DNA of 44,219 nt, from contig PAKP01000039.1 of NCBI GenBank assembly GCA_002706985.1, forward strand, positions 1 through 44,219. Direction: 5' to 3'. The DNA is from Sneathiella sp. (GTDB lineage: Bacteria; Pseudomonadota; Alphaproteobacteria; Sneathiellales; Sneathiellaceae). Shown here piece after piece: positions 8,495 through 16,268 of this stretch. Position numbers and translations under genes: made by a program. The notes under the pieces were generated by a model, which saw only the letters and a list, made by a program, of their open reading frames with translations, was not told the DNA's origin and did no database searches. The stretch's first letter is position 1. Each line of letters starts with the position of its first letter.

Positions 8495-9394
8495 ATGACA
8501 GTTCCATTTGACATACTCCCCTCGGAAGAGGGGTTTTTGGGCTTGCCCGAAGCGGAGGCTGTCGATTACGCGTCCGCGAAGGCCATCATCATTCCGTTTG
8601 GTCTTGAGGGGTCGGTCAGCTATGGCGGCGGAACGGCGCTGGGGCCGGCTGCGATGATTGGGGCTAGCCATCAGGTGGAGCTGTTCGACGAAGATCTCTG
8701 GCGCGAGCCGTTTAGGGATTTCGGTGTTGTGACGATGCGGGAGAAGCCTGTCGATGGAAGCGACATAAAAGCGGCAATAGATGATCTGGCCGCCCTTACC
8801 GAAACGGCACTTGGCGATAACAAGTTTCCGCTCGTCTTCGGCGGAGAGCATTCCATCACACCCGGAGCGATCCGGCCGTTTCTCAAGCAGTTTGATGATC
8901 TTGCGATCCTGCATTTCGATGCCCATGCGGATCTGCGTGATGGTTATGATGGCGAGCATTATTCTCATGCGGCGGCGATCCGCCGGGTGCTCGATCATCC
9001 GACTGTTCCGATCGTTTCAGTGGGTATTCGCAATATATCGGCGGAGGAGATTCCGTTTCTGGAGGCAAATCGTTACCGGATAAACATCCATTGGGGAAAG
9101 GATCGCGAAAGCTGGCAGGTGGAGGATATTGTCGCCCCGTTAAAAGGTCGCCCTGTTTATCTGACCTTTGATCTTGACGGATTTGATGGCTCCGTGATGC
9201 CGGCAACGGGGACGCCGGAGCCAGGCGGTCTTTTCTGGAATGATGCGATCAAGATCATAAAGGCGGCCTCTAGGGTTGGCACAATTGTGGGGGCAGACAT
9301 CAATGAACTGGCCCCGATTGAAGGTATGCATGCGCCGAACTTCCTCGCCGCAAAACTCGCATACAAGATCCTGTCGCTTTCCTTATCGAAGTAG
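8495..9394 (+). CDS. speB: agmatinase (ureohydrolase family)
   Basis: The 299-residue product belongs to the arginase/agmatinase family of di-manganese enzymes, and agmatinase splits agmatine into putrescine and urea. All metal-ligand motifs are present in order: GGEHSI, DAHADLRD, then YLTFDLDGFDGS with its Asp-x-Asp, followed by the substrate-side TGTPEPGG. SHAAAIRR, between the second and third motifs, is the expected loop. The last gene of a three-gene operon, it is 21 bases after speY and is followed by a terminator. Neighbouring polyamine genes favour agmatinase over arginase or guanidinobutyrase, but these cannot be separated with certainty from sequence alone. Confidence 0.9.
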   Translation: MTVPFDILPSEEGFLGLPEAEAVDYASAKAIIIPFGLEGSVSYGGGTALGPAAMIGASHQVELFDEDLWREPFRDFGVVTMREKPVDGSDIKAAIDDLAALTETALGDNKFPLVFGGEHSITPGAIRPFLKQFDDLAILHFDAHADLRDGYDGEHYSHAAAIRRVLDHPTVPIVSVGIRNISAEEIPFLEANRYRINIHWGKDRESWQVEDIVAPLKGRPVYLTFDLDGFDGSVMPATGTPEPGGLFWNDAIKIIKAASRVGTIVGADINELAPIEGMHAPNFLAAKLAYKILSLSLSK

Positions 9395-9405
9395 CGGCGG
9401 CTCGT

Positions 9406-9431
9406 CTTGCCTAGAAATGGGCAAGTTTTTT
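9406..9431 (+). terminator. Rho-independent terminator of the polyamine operon
   Basis: CTTGCC (9406-9411) and GGCAAG (9420-9425) pair around an 8-base loop and are followed directly by six T residues, twelve bases after the speB stop. Confidence 0.8.
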
Positions 9432-9506
9432 CCTCTTTTTTGAAGTAAATCAGCCTCATTTCACTGGCAAAACTGCAAACTACGGTGAAAGTACAGGGGC
9501 ATGAAG

Positions 9507-9728
9507 ATGATAAAATCCTCACGACAGGCGCGGTCTACCCTCAGAAATCTTCTTTCTGCAATCAGGACCTTCCGGCGGCAGGTTACGGTTGTTGCGGTTG
9601 CCTCATTATTGAGTTTGGCAATCGTATTGAATGTGGCGATGGCGCCGGTAACGAATGCAGAAAACGCGCTTTCCCAGGTTGTCTATCTCAAGAAGGACAT
9701 CAACGGCGCGACGTCGATCATTCGATAG
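9507..9728 (+). CDS. small hypothetical single-pass membrane or exported protein
   Basis: The short open frame encodes about 73 residues. It has a strongly basic start (MIKSSRQARSTLRN), then one hydrophobic segment (TVVAVASLLSLAIVLNVAMA) followed by a small polar tail. This is the layout of a signal-anchor or signal peptide with a possible cut after A-M-A or N-A. AGGGG at 9495-9499 stands 7 bases before the ATG at 9507 and only 1 base before the ATG at 9501, so I favour the second. It sits after the speB terminator and ends 16 bases before the convergent isomerase gene. I do not recognise a family. It could be a chance frame, though base composition and ribosome site argue for a real gene. 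Confidence 0.5.
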   Translation: MIKSSRQARSTLRNLLSAIRTFRRQVTVVAVASLLSLAIVLNVAMAPVTNAENALSQVVYLKKDINGATSIIR

Positions 9729-9743
9729 CCGGTTTGCCGTTTG

Positions 9744-10397
9744 TTAGGATCGTTCCTGCAGTCCGTCCTGTTTCATACGCCAAAGACAGACATCGACGCG
9801 GTCCTGCCCGAAGAAGGCCTCGTTTTTATAGGAGAGGGTCGGCACTCCCCAATGTCCCGCTTTTTCGAGCGCTTCCTGGTTTGCATTGACTTTTGCTGCA
9901 TATTCATCGAACCGCTCCGTAATCATGTCATCGAGCATGGCAAGGTCAAAACCGGCGGCGGCGGCGGCTTTGTATAAATGATCGCCTTCATGCCAGCCGC
10001 GCACCTCGCCATTCCAGATCAGGCTTGAAATCTTATCGAGGAAAGCGAGGCCATCGCCTGTTTCTGCTGCTGCAACGCCAAGATGGGTAAGGCGATGGAT
10101 ATAAGGCTGCTCCAGCGGAATTTCCTTTGTCTGCCGGTTCATTTTTACGGGATCGGGGCGCGGCCAGGAAATCGGTATATTGTTCATATCGCCGACGCGC
10201 TGGATGTCGGTCATCAGATAGTCGATCCAGAGAGGGTGAATATCCTTGAAGAATTGTGGGTTCCTGACAGCAATCGGATAAACCGGCCGGACATTGACGT
10301 TCAGGTCATATTCCTTCGTCAACTCAATGATCCTGCGGATCGCCAGATAGGAATAAGGGCTTCTGAATGACCAGAAAAGATCAACGCTGTGGGTCAT
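9744..10397 (-). CDS. DsbA-fold 2-hydroxychromene-2-carboxylate isomerase family protein
   Basis: The 217-residue product has the kappa-glutathione-transferase/HCCA isomerase layout. It starts with a thioredoxin-like strand and SFRSPYSYLA, where the Ser replaces the redox Cys of DsbA. A long helical insert follows, then HWGVPTLSYKNEAFFGQDR, which holds the cis-proline (V-P-T) and the closing strand. Family members isomerise aromatic-degradation intermediates using glutathione. There are no aromatic catabolic genes next to it, so the substrate is unknown. I chose the ATG at 10397 because GGAG lies 6 bases before it on the minus strand; the ATG at 10409 would be read from within that ribosome site. 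uppP diverges from it. Confidence 0.85.
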   Translation of the reverse strand: MTHSVDLFWSFRSPYSYLAIRRIIELTKEYDLNVNVRPVYPIAVRNPQFFKDIHPLWIDYLMTDIQRVGDMNNIPISWPRPDPVKMNRQTKEIPLEQPYIHRLTHLGVAAAETGDGLAFLDKISSLIWNGEVRGWHEGDHLYKAAAAAGFDLAMLDDMITERFDEYAAKVNANQEALEKAGHWGVPTLSYKNEAFFGQDRVDVCLWRMKQDGLQERS

Positions 10398-10563
10398 GGT
10401 TATCTCCATAATCTGTTGTTATAATTTCTTCATAATATGTCTTTATATTTCTAACAACCAACCAATTTTCTTTACTGGAACCATTGTTTACGTCATTGTC
10501 CCTGAGAATTTGGGAGAGAAACCGTTGTTTTGATGTCATATACGCCGACCTGTAAGAGTTAAA

Positions 10564-11364
10564 ATGCCTTTTTTTCATATTTTTTTTCTGGCGGTAATAC
10601 AAGGGGTTACCGAGTTTCTGCCCATTTCGTCGAGCGGTCATCTCTTAATCATCCCGTCCCTTACTGGTTGGCAAGATCAGGGTCAAAGTATTGATATTGC
10701 TGTTCATGTTGGTACATTGATCGCCGTTGTTACCTATTTCCGTCATGATATATTTGGCATCGTTAAGGCATTTCTGACGCCTGCTGATAAAAGCGGTGCA
10801 GATGACCGAAGACTCGGTTTTCATATTATCATTGCCAGCATTCCGATCGTATTGGTTGGAGGTGCAATGTATCTCCTGCTGCTAAACGACTTAAGATCAA
10901 TTCTGCTTGTGGCGGCGACAACAATTATCTTCGGTGTTTTCCTGGGTTGGGCGGATAATAAATATCCCGTCACTAAAAATATTGAAGGAATTACAATCAA
11001 AGACTCGCTCGTGATTGGACTGTTTCAGATATTGGCGCTGCTGCCAGGAACGAGCCGCTCCGGCATAACCATGACCGCGGCACGAATGCGTGGCCTTAGT
11101 CGAAGTGACGGAGCGCATTTTTCCATGTTGCTGTCCATCCCGACCATTCTTGGCGCTGGAACGCTTGCGGCATATCACCTGTATACCTCGGAAAATCCGG
11201 AAATCGGGATGGATGCCTTGACCGCAGGTTTATTGTCATGCGTTATTGCGTTTCTGGTGATAAGCCTTTTGATGCGCTGGATCGAAAAAATCGGCTTTAC
11301 GCCTTTTGTTATATACCGGCTTATACTTGGGGCGGTTCTTCTGGTTGTCTATTTTGCGAATTGA
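10564..11364 (+). CDS. uppP: undecaprenyl-diphosphate phosphatase
   Basis: UppP (BacA) is an integral membrane phosphatase that turns undecaprenyl diphosphate into the monophosphate, which recycles the lipid carrier for peptidoglycan. The 266-residue product carries both family signatures: AVIQGVTEFLPISSSGHL near the N terminus, holding the catalytic Glu and the Ser-rich loop, and LPGTSRSGITM in the middle, holding the catalytic Arg. Several hydrophobic helices follow to the C terminus. The start ATG has AAGAG a few bases upstream. It is monocistronic here, with 154 bases separating it from the divergent isomerase frame, and is functionally related to the mur genes at the far end of the window. 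Confidence 0.96.
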   Translation: MPFFHIFFLAVIQGVTEFLPISSSGHLLIIPSLTGWQDQGQSIDIAVHVGTLIAVVTYFRHDIFGIVKAFLTPADKSGADDRRLGFHIIIASIPIVLVGGAMYLLLLNDLRSILLVAATTIIFGVFLGWADNKYPVTKNIEGITIKDSLVIGLFQILALLPGTSRSGITMTAARMRGLSRSDGAHFSMLLSIPTILGAGTLAAYHLYTSENPEIGMDALTAGLLSCVIAFLVISLLMRWIEKIGFTPFVIYRLILGAVLLVVYFAN

Positions 11365-11467
11365 AACTGAAAATAATCGCTCGGTTACCTTATATCCCAG
11401 TGAAAAACTTGATTAATCCTGCTTAAAACCCCATTTCCTCATAATAGTGCTTGGAAATGGACATTTC

Positions 11468-12322
11468 ATGTATGCTTTTAAGACTAGTTGGATAAGGCCT
11501 TCCGGCCTGTTGCTGGCGGGATTTACGTTGGTGTCCGCCGTCATTTCGTCTTCCGCGCTCGCGGCAGAAAAGAATTCCGAACTGCACTATACGGTGTATC
11601 TGGGCGGGCTTTATCTTGGCGGCATTGAAACCGAGATAGAACAGGGCGATCGTCAATATAAGATTGAAAGCGCGGCGAACACCAGCGAAGCCTTTAACTG
11701 GATCGTCAGTTGGTTCGCCAGCGGCGAAACCGAAGGACTGATCGGTCTCGACAAATTCTTCCCGCGCCAGCATCAGCACAAAAGCACCTGGAATCAGAAT
11801 GTTCGTGTCGTCACGATGGATTATGGAAAGTCCGGCTCCGTCCGGGTCGAGAAAACCACCACCCGTAATGAAGATCCGGGTCGATATACCCCGATTGATC
11901 CCGCAAGTCTGACCAACAGCATCGATCCGATGACAGCTATCCTGACGATGACAAATCAACTTGATGAGGGGAAGGGTTGCACGGCGCGGTTGCCCATTTT
12001 TGATGGTCACCGGCGGTATGATGCAATCCTGTCGGATGTCCCCTCTCGTTATTTCAAACCATCGCGCTATTCCGTATTCTCCGGGAATGCGATCGGTTGC
12101 AAGCTCGAATTTGACAGAATTGGCGGGTTTCCCGTCGATCAGCAGCAAAATTTCAACAAGGATTCTCAGCAGGATGTGGTGGTCTGGGCTGGTGCTCCGA
12201 TTGAAGGGGGACGAATCGTCCCTGTGCGCATGCAATTGAAAACCCGTTTCGGAAATATGGAAATGCATCTTGACCGTTATCGGGAAGGGCCGATGCAACT
12301 CGTCAGCCGGAACTCCCAATAG
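11468..12322 (+). CDS. DUF3108 periplasmic protein
   Basis: About 284 residues. The start is followed by a signal peptide (SGLLLAGFTLVSAVISSSALAA), so the protein is exported. The body begins LHYTVYLGGLYLGGIETEIE, the usual opening of DUF3108, a beta-rich lipid-binding-like family whose role is not established. The central stretch DPASLTNSIDPMTAILT and the C-terminal GGRIVPVRMQLKTRFG also fit. I chose the ATG at 11468 because GGAAATGGA precedes it and the signal peptide begins there; a GTG at 11447 is in frame but adds seven residues of poor signal-peptide character. It stands between uppP and the nucleotide cyclase with no close operon partner. Confidence 0.82.
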   Translation: MYAFKTSWIRPSGLLLAGFTLVSAVISSSALAAEKNSELHYTVYLGGLYLGGIETEIEQGDRQYKIESAANTSEAFNWIVSWFASGETEGLIGLDKFFPRQHQHKSTWNQNVRVVTMDYGKSGSVRVEKTTTRNEDPGRYTPIDPASLTNSIDPMTAILTMTNQLDEGKGCTARLPIFDGHRRYDAILSDVPSRYFKPSRYSVFSGNAIGCKLEFDRIGGFPVDQQQNFNKDSQQDVVVWAGAPIEGGRIVPVRMQLKTRFGNMEMHLDRYREGPMQLVSRNSQ

Positions 12323-12450
12323 AACATCTTCAGGTCTGATAGATACTTAAGCTGATTTGGGCGATAACATCGGTTTAACTACTTTCTATTGTTCGTCTGG
12401 ATTTGTAGTATGGGTTGTCTGACAGTTGGGCGGTGGCTGGGGAGAGCACA

Positions 12451-13845
12451 GTGACGGCGGTGAGCTTTGGAGAGAGAATGCGGCGGATACGCCGCAGAAC
12501 CGAACTTCCGGACTTGGAAAGCAACAGATTTCTTCACAACGCATTGGATCAAAACAAGCGTGAAGGATTGATGCTGGCTGTCAAGGCCCGCACGATTTGC
12601 CTTTTCGTCATCGGCCTGTTTTTGATCTACCTGAGCCCCAACTGGTATGTTATTTACTACGAACTACTGATTGTTGCCTTTATGCTCATTGGCTGGGCGC
12701 AAGTGAAAATTGGCCGGGTCGAGCGATCGAGAGCCGAACTTTTCCTCATTTTTCTCGATTTAGCGCTGCTGACGATCGTGCTGGTAGTCCCCAATCCTTG
12801 GGACCCGCGCCCATGGTCGGCTGCCCTTCAGTTCAAATTTGGAAACTTTCCGTATTTCTTCGTACTTCTCGCCGCGGCCACCCTCGCATATTCATGGCGG
12901 ACATTGGTGCCGTTTGTCGTTATCACAGCCATTCTGTGGATGGGGGGATACTTTTGGGCCTCCTATCAACCATCTGATATTGCGGAGCTTTCCGACAAGG
13001 TCCGCACGGCGCTGGAGGGCTATCCAAATATTCTCCATTTTGTTGATCCAGGCAATATACCGATCGAGCCACGTATTCAGGAAATACTCATATTCGCGAT
13101 TGTTGCTTTTATTCTGGCCCTGAACGGCTGGCGCACAAATCAGCTACTTGTCCGGCAGGCCGAGGCCGCGCGTGGGCGCGCAAACCTCTCCCGTCATTTC
13201 CCGCCTAATATCGTGGATAATCTGGCGGAGCGGGATCAGCCGCTCGGTGAAGTGCGAGAGCAGCGCGTTGCGGTTCTTTTCGCCGATATTGTGGGCTTTA
13301 CAAAAATGGCGGAGATGGAAACACCGGAGAGAATCGTATCGGTCCTGCGTGATTTCCATTCTCGCATGGAAAGCTGCGTATTTGAGAATGGCGGCACCTT
13401 GGATAAATTTCTGGGGGATGGCCTTATGGCGACGTTCGGCACTCCAGAAACAACACCGCAAGATGCCGAAAATGCATTGAAATGCTCTGTTGCGATGCAG
13501 CGCCATATGAGCCGGTGGAATGAAGAACGCAAAAAGGCCGGCCTGATGCCAATTCATCTTTCCGTTGGTATCCATTATGGCTCGGTCGTCCTAGGAGACA
13601 TCGGTTCGGAACGACGGCTTGAATATGCGGTGCTGGGCGATGTCGTGAATGTCGCCAGTCGCCTTGAGGCCTCGACCCGGGAAATGAAAGCAAATATTGT
13701 GGTCAGCAGCGAGCTTATGGACGCTGCCGGCGGCGAACAAATGGCTAAAAAACTGGGGTTTATCGAAAACGGCTCTCAGACTATTCGCGGGCGGGGAGAG
13801 GGAGTGACCACCTGGCTTCATTTGATAACGGAGCCCGCCAGCTAA
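12451..13845 (+). CDS. membrane class III adenylate/guanylate cyclase
   Basis: About 464 residues with six predicted membrane helices (roughly 49-63, 66-85, 97-114, 134-150, 153-171 and 209-226), then a C-terminal class III cyclase domain. Catalytic residues are visible: metal-binding Asp279 in LFADIVGFTKM and Asp323 in KFLGDGLMATFG, base-selecting Lys319 (LDKF) and Asp397 (AVLGDVVN), and transition-state Asn400 and Arg404 in VNVASRLEA. The Lys/Asp pair favours ATP, so cAMP is the likely product. The start is uncertain: TTG at 12415, GTG at 12451 (GGGGAGAG four bases upstream) and ATG at 12478 (GGAG five bases upstream) are all in frame. I saw no adjacent cAMP-binding gene; fnrL lies about 10 kb away but has iron-sulphur cysteines. 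Confidence 0.93.
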   Translation: MTAVSFGERMRRIRRRTELPDLESNRFLHNALDQNKREGLMLAVKARTICLFVIGLFLIYLSPNWYVIYYELLIVAFMLIGWAQVKIGRVERSRAELFLIFLDLALLTIVLVVPNPWDPRPWSAALQFKFGNFPYFFVLLAAATLAYSWRTLVPFVVITAILWMGGYFWASYQPSDIAELSDKVRTALEGYPNILHFVDPGNIPIEPRIQEILIFAIVAFILALNGWRTNQLLVRQAEAARGRANLSRHFPPNIVDNLAERDQPLGEVREQRVAVLFADIVGFTKMAEMETPERIVSVLRDFHSRMESCVFENGGTLDKFLGDGLMATFGTPETTPQDAENALKCSVAMQRHMSRWNEERKKAGLMPIHLSVGIHYGSVVLGDIGSERRLEYAVLGDVVNVASRLEASTREMKANIVVSSELMDAAGGEQMAKKLGFIENGSQTIRGRGEGVTTWLHLITEPAS

Positions 13846-13880
13846 CGGGGAAGCATATTGTCAGGAGCAGATAGCAATTC

Positions 13881-13909
13881 AAAGGCGCTGAATGATAAAA
13901 AGGCGCTGA
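13881..13909 (+). repeat. 11 bp direct repeat upstream of the alcohol dehydrogenase
   Basis: AAAGGCGCTGA occurs at 13881-13891 and again at 13899-13909, a period of 18 bases, in the short gap between the cyclase stop and the dehydrogenase start. It could be a tandem activator or repressor site for the dehydrogenase-dehydratase pair, or a local duplication. No regulator can be named. Confidence 0.45.
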
Positions 13910-13985
13910 GACCCACAGGTCGAGATTGACTTTCACGCGTCTCGCTGCACACTCACCGGATATGCACCGTTCGGGAAGGATTTGC

Positions 13986-15077
13986 ATGAAAGCTGCCGTC
14001 TGTCGAAATTTCAATCAGCCGCTGCAAATTGAAGAGTTGTTCTTGGCGCCGCCTGAAGAAGGGGAGGTCCGCGTCAAGTTGTCGGCTTGCGCCATTTGCC
14101 ATTCGGATATTACTTACATGGACGGTGGATGGAGCGGCACCTTGCCGATGGTACTGGGTCATGAGGCCGCAGGTGAGGTTGCAGAAATTGGAGTGGGCGT
14201 TCGAAATATCGCGGTGGGCGATCATGTGCTGGTTACGCTCGTTCGGTCCTGCGGTCATTGCCCTGACTGTGAAAGAGGGGAACCCTATGTCTGCGGTACC
14301 CCATTTCCGATTGATGATGCCGGTCGCCTGACAACAGAAAAGGGCGAGCCGGTCCTTCAGGGCTTAAGGACAGGAGCTTTTGCCGAAGAGGTCGTTGTCG
14401 ATCAATCGCAACTTGTCGTTATACCGAAAAGTTTGCCCATGGATGCTGCATCGCTCTTATCCTGTGGTGTGATCACCGGTCTTGGAGCTGTCGTGAATAC
14501 GGCGGAGGTCCGGCATGGTGCCTCCGTCGTTGTGATTGGATGCGGCGGGGTCGGCTTGAATGCGGTGCAGGGGGCGGCACTTGTCAATGCGGCGCCAATC
14601 ATTGCAGTGGATCTGGTGGAGGAAAAGCTGGCCGCAGCGCGCGATTTTGGCGCGACAAATGTGATCAATGCGCTCTCTGCCGATGTGATCCAGGAAGTCA
14701 GGGACAATACGAACGGTCGCGGCGCGGACTATGTTTTTGTCGCGGCTGGAAGCCCGAAGGCATTTGAGCAGGGGTTGGAACTTCTGGCACCCGCCGGGAC
14801 GCTTGTGATTGTCGGGATGCCGCCGACAGGACAGAAAATTGCGGTTGAGGCCGGTAACATTGCCGGTGCCAGTCAGAGAATTCTCGGTAGCAAGATGGGG
14901 TCTACCCGGCTCCGCGTGGATATTCCGAAACTCGTTGCGCTGTATGAAAGCGGTCGGCTTAAACTGGATGAACTGATCACCGGGCGGTATCCATTGGAGG
15001 AGATCAACCATGCCATCGATGAAGTCAGGGCGGACAAGGCATTGCGGAATGTGATTATTTTTGGAAAGACCTCATGA
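13986..15077 (+). CDS. zinc-dependent alcohol dehydrogenase (MDR family)
   Basis: The 363-residue product is a medium-chain NAD(P)-dependent dehydrogenase. The catalytic zinc site is Cys38 (CAICHSD), His59-Glu60 (LGHEAAGEV) and Cys160 (LLSCGVITGLG). The structural zinc site is the four-cysteine lobe Cys89, Cys92, Cys95, Cys103 (CGHCPDCERGEPYVC). The coenzyme fold has VVIGCGGVG (Gly185, Gly187, Gly190) and an acidic residue in AVDLVEE that points to NAD. I chose the ATG at 13986 because GGGAAGGA ends 5 bases before it; an in-frame TTG at 13926 would add a tail unusual for the family. The stop overlaps the dehydratase start (ATGA), so the two are translationally coupled and probably act on the same or successive intermediates, perhaps of a sugar acid. 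Confidence 0.92.
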   Translation: MKAAVCRNFNQPLQIEELFLAPPEEGEVRVKLSACAICHSDITYMDGGWSGTLPMVLGHEAAGEVAEIGVGVRNIAVGDHVLVTLVRSCGHCPDCERGEPYVCGTPFPIDDAGRLTTEKGEPVLQGLRTGAFAEEVVVDQSQLVVIPKSLPMDAASLLSCGVITGLGAVVNTAEVRHGASVVVIGCGGVGLNAVQGAALVNAAPIIAVDLVEEKLAAARDFGATNVINALSADVIQEVRDNTNGRGADYVFVAAGSPKAFEQGLELLAPAGTLVIVGMPPTGQKIAVEAGNIAGASQRILGSKMGSTRLRVDIPKLVALYESGRLKLDELITGRYPLEEINHAIDEVRADKALRNVIIFGKTS

Positions 15078-16267
15078 AACTGACCGACCTTCAAACATTT
15101 GTCGTAGGGACGCCACCACCGCATTGGGGCGGCCAGTTCTGGGTGTTTGTCAAGCTGACGACCGACAGCGGCGTGAGCGGCATAGGAGAAGCCTATGCGG
15201 TGCCATTTCATCCGGATGTGACCGTAAAAATGATCGAGGATGTTTTTGCGCGGCGGCTTCTTGGCATGAACCCCTTTCACATAGAACGTATCTGGCGCAG
15301 GGTCTATTCGAGCGGATATACGCAACGGCCGGATTCGACGATGATGGCTGTTCTGAGTGCGTTGGAAATGGCCTGCTGGGACATTATCGGGAAAGAAACA
15401 AATAAACCGGTTTATGATATTTTAGGTGGTAAAATTCACGAGAGGCTTCGCAGCTATACTTATCTCTATCCGAAGGATGGGGATCGGACGGATGTCTATA
15501 GCGACCCCGATCTGGCAGCGGAGCGCGCTGCCGAAAATGTCGCGCTTGGTTTCACTGGCGTGAAATTTGATCCGGCGGGTCCTTACTCTGCCTTCGATCC
15601 GCGTCAGCCTTCTTTGGAGCGTATGGACCTATCGGAGAAGCTGGTGGCGCGGGTGCGTGAGGCGGTAGGGGATAAAGCCGATCTTCTGTTCGGAACCCAT
15701 GGGCAGCTGACAACTTCCGGCGCGATCCGGCTCGCGCGTCGGTTGGAGAAATACGACCCACTTTGGTTTGAAGAGCCGACGCCCCCTGAAAACACGCGCG
15801 AAATGGCGAAGCTCTCTCGGCAGACGACCATCCCCATCGCCACCGGGGAGCGCCTTTGCACTAAATATGAATTCCACCGCGTGCTGGAGAGCGGCGCGGC
15901 TTCCATCCTGCAGATGGCGCTCGGGCGTGTCGGCGGACTGCTGGAAGGGAAAAAGATCGCCAGCATGGCGGAGGTCTATTATGCACAGATCGCGCCGCAT
16001 ATGTATTGTGGTCCGGTGTCGGCGATGGCGGATATTCAGCTAAGTACCTGTACGCCGAATTTCCTCATTCAGGAAAGCATTAACACCATGGGTGATTTTC
16101 ACGCGGAAATCCTGAAAGAGCCGATCCAATGGGAGGACGGCTATATCATTCCGCCAACGAAGCCGGGCCTCGGCATCGAGCTTGATGAAGAGGTTATTGC
16201 AAGGCACCCTTTCACAGGGGATCAGTTGCATCTTGAAATGGTCGACGATCCGGTCATCTTCGAATAG
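15074..16267 (+). CDS. enolase-superfamily sugar-acid dehydratase-like protein (mandelate racemase/muconate lactonizing group)
   Basis: The 397-residue product shows the superfamily layout: an N-terminal capping domain (FWVFVKLTTDSGVSGIGEAY), then a (beta/alpha)7-beta barrel. Lys164 in GVKFDPAGPY is the second-strand base position. Glu233-Glu234 (LWFEEPTPP) and Glu259 (IATGERL) are metal ligands, and His309 (IAPHMYCG) is the probable general acid. Two usual aspartates seem replaced: the first metal ligand position reads GTHGQ (207-211), and the Asp that normally pairs with the catalytic His reads LQMALGRVGG (279-288). I believe this is a conserved subfamily pattern and not decay, but cannot verify it here. 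It is coupled by a 4-base overlap to the zinc dehydrogenase. Confidence 0.88.
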   Translation: MKLTDLQTFVVGTPPPHWGGQFWVFVKLTTDSGVSGIGEAYAVPFHPDVTVKMIEDVFARRLLGMNPFHIERIWRRVYSSGYTQRPDSTMMAVLSALEMACWDIIGKETNKPVYDILGGKIHERLRSYTYLYPKDGDRTDVYSDPDLAAERAAENVALGFTGVKFDPAGPYSAFDPRQPSLERMDLSEKLVARVREAVGDKADLLFGTHGQLTTSGAIRLARRLEKYDPLWFEEPTPPENTREMAKLSRQTTIPIATGERLCTKYEFHRVLESGAASILQMALGRVGGLLEGKKIASMAEVYYAQIAPHMYCGPVSAMADIQLSTCTPNFLIQESINTMGDFHAEILKEPIQWEDGYIIPPTKPGLGIELDEEVIARHPFTGDQLHLEMVDDPVIFE

Positions 16268-16268
16268 C

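Noticed and set aside
11423..12319. 298-codon open frame on the minus strand opposite the DUF3108 gene
   Set aside because: The plus-strand product has a signal peptide and family motifs, while this frame shows none.
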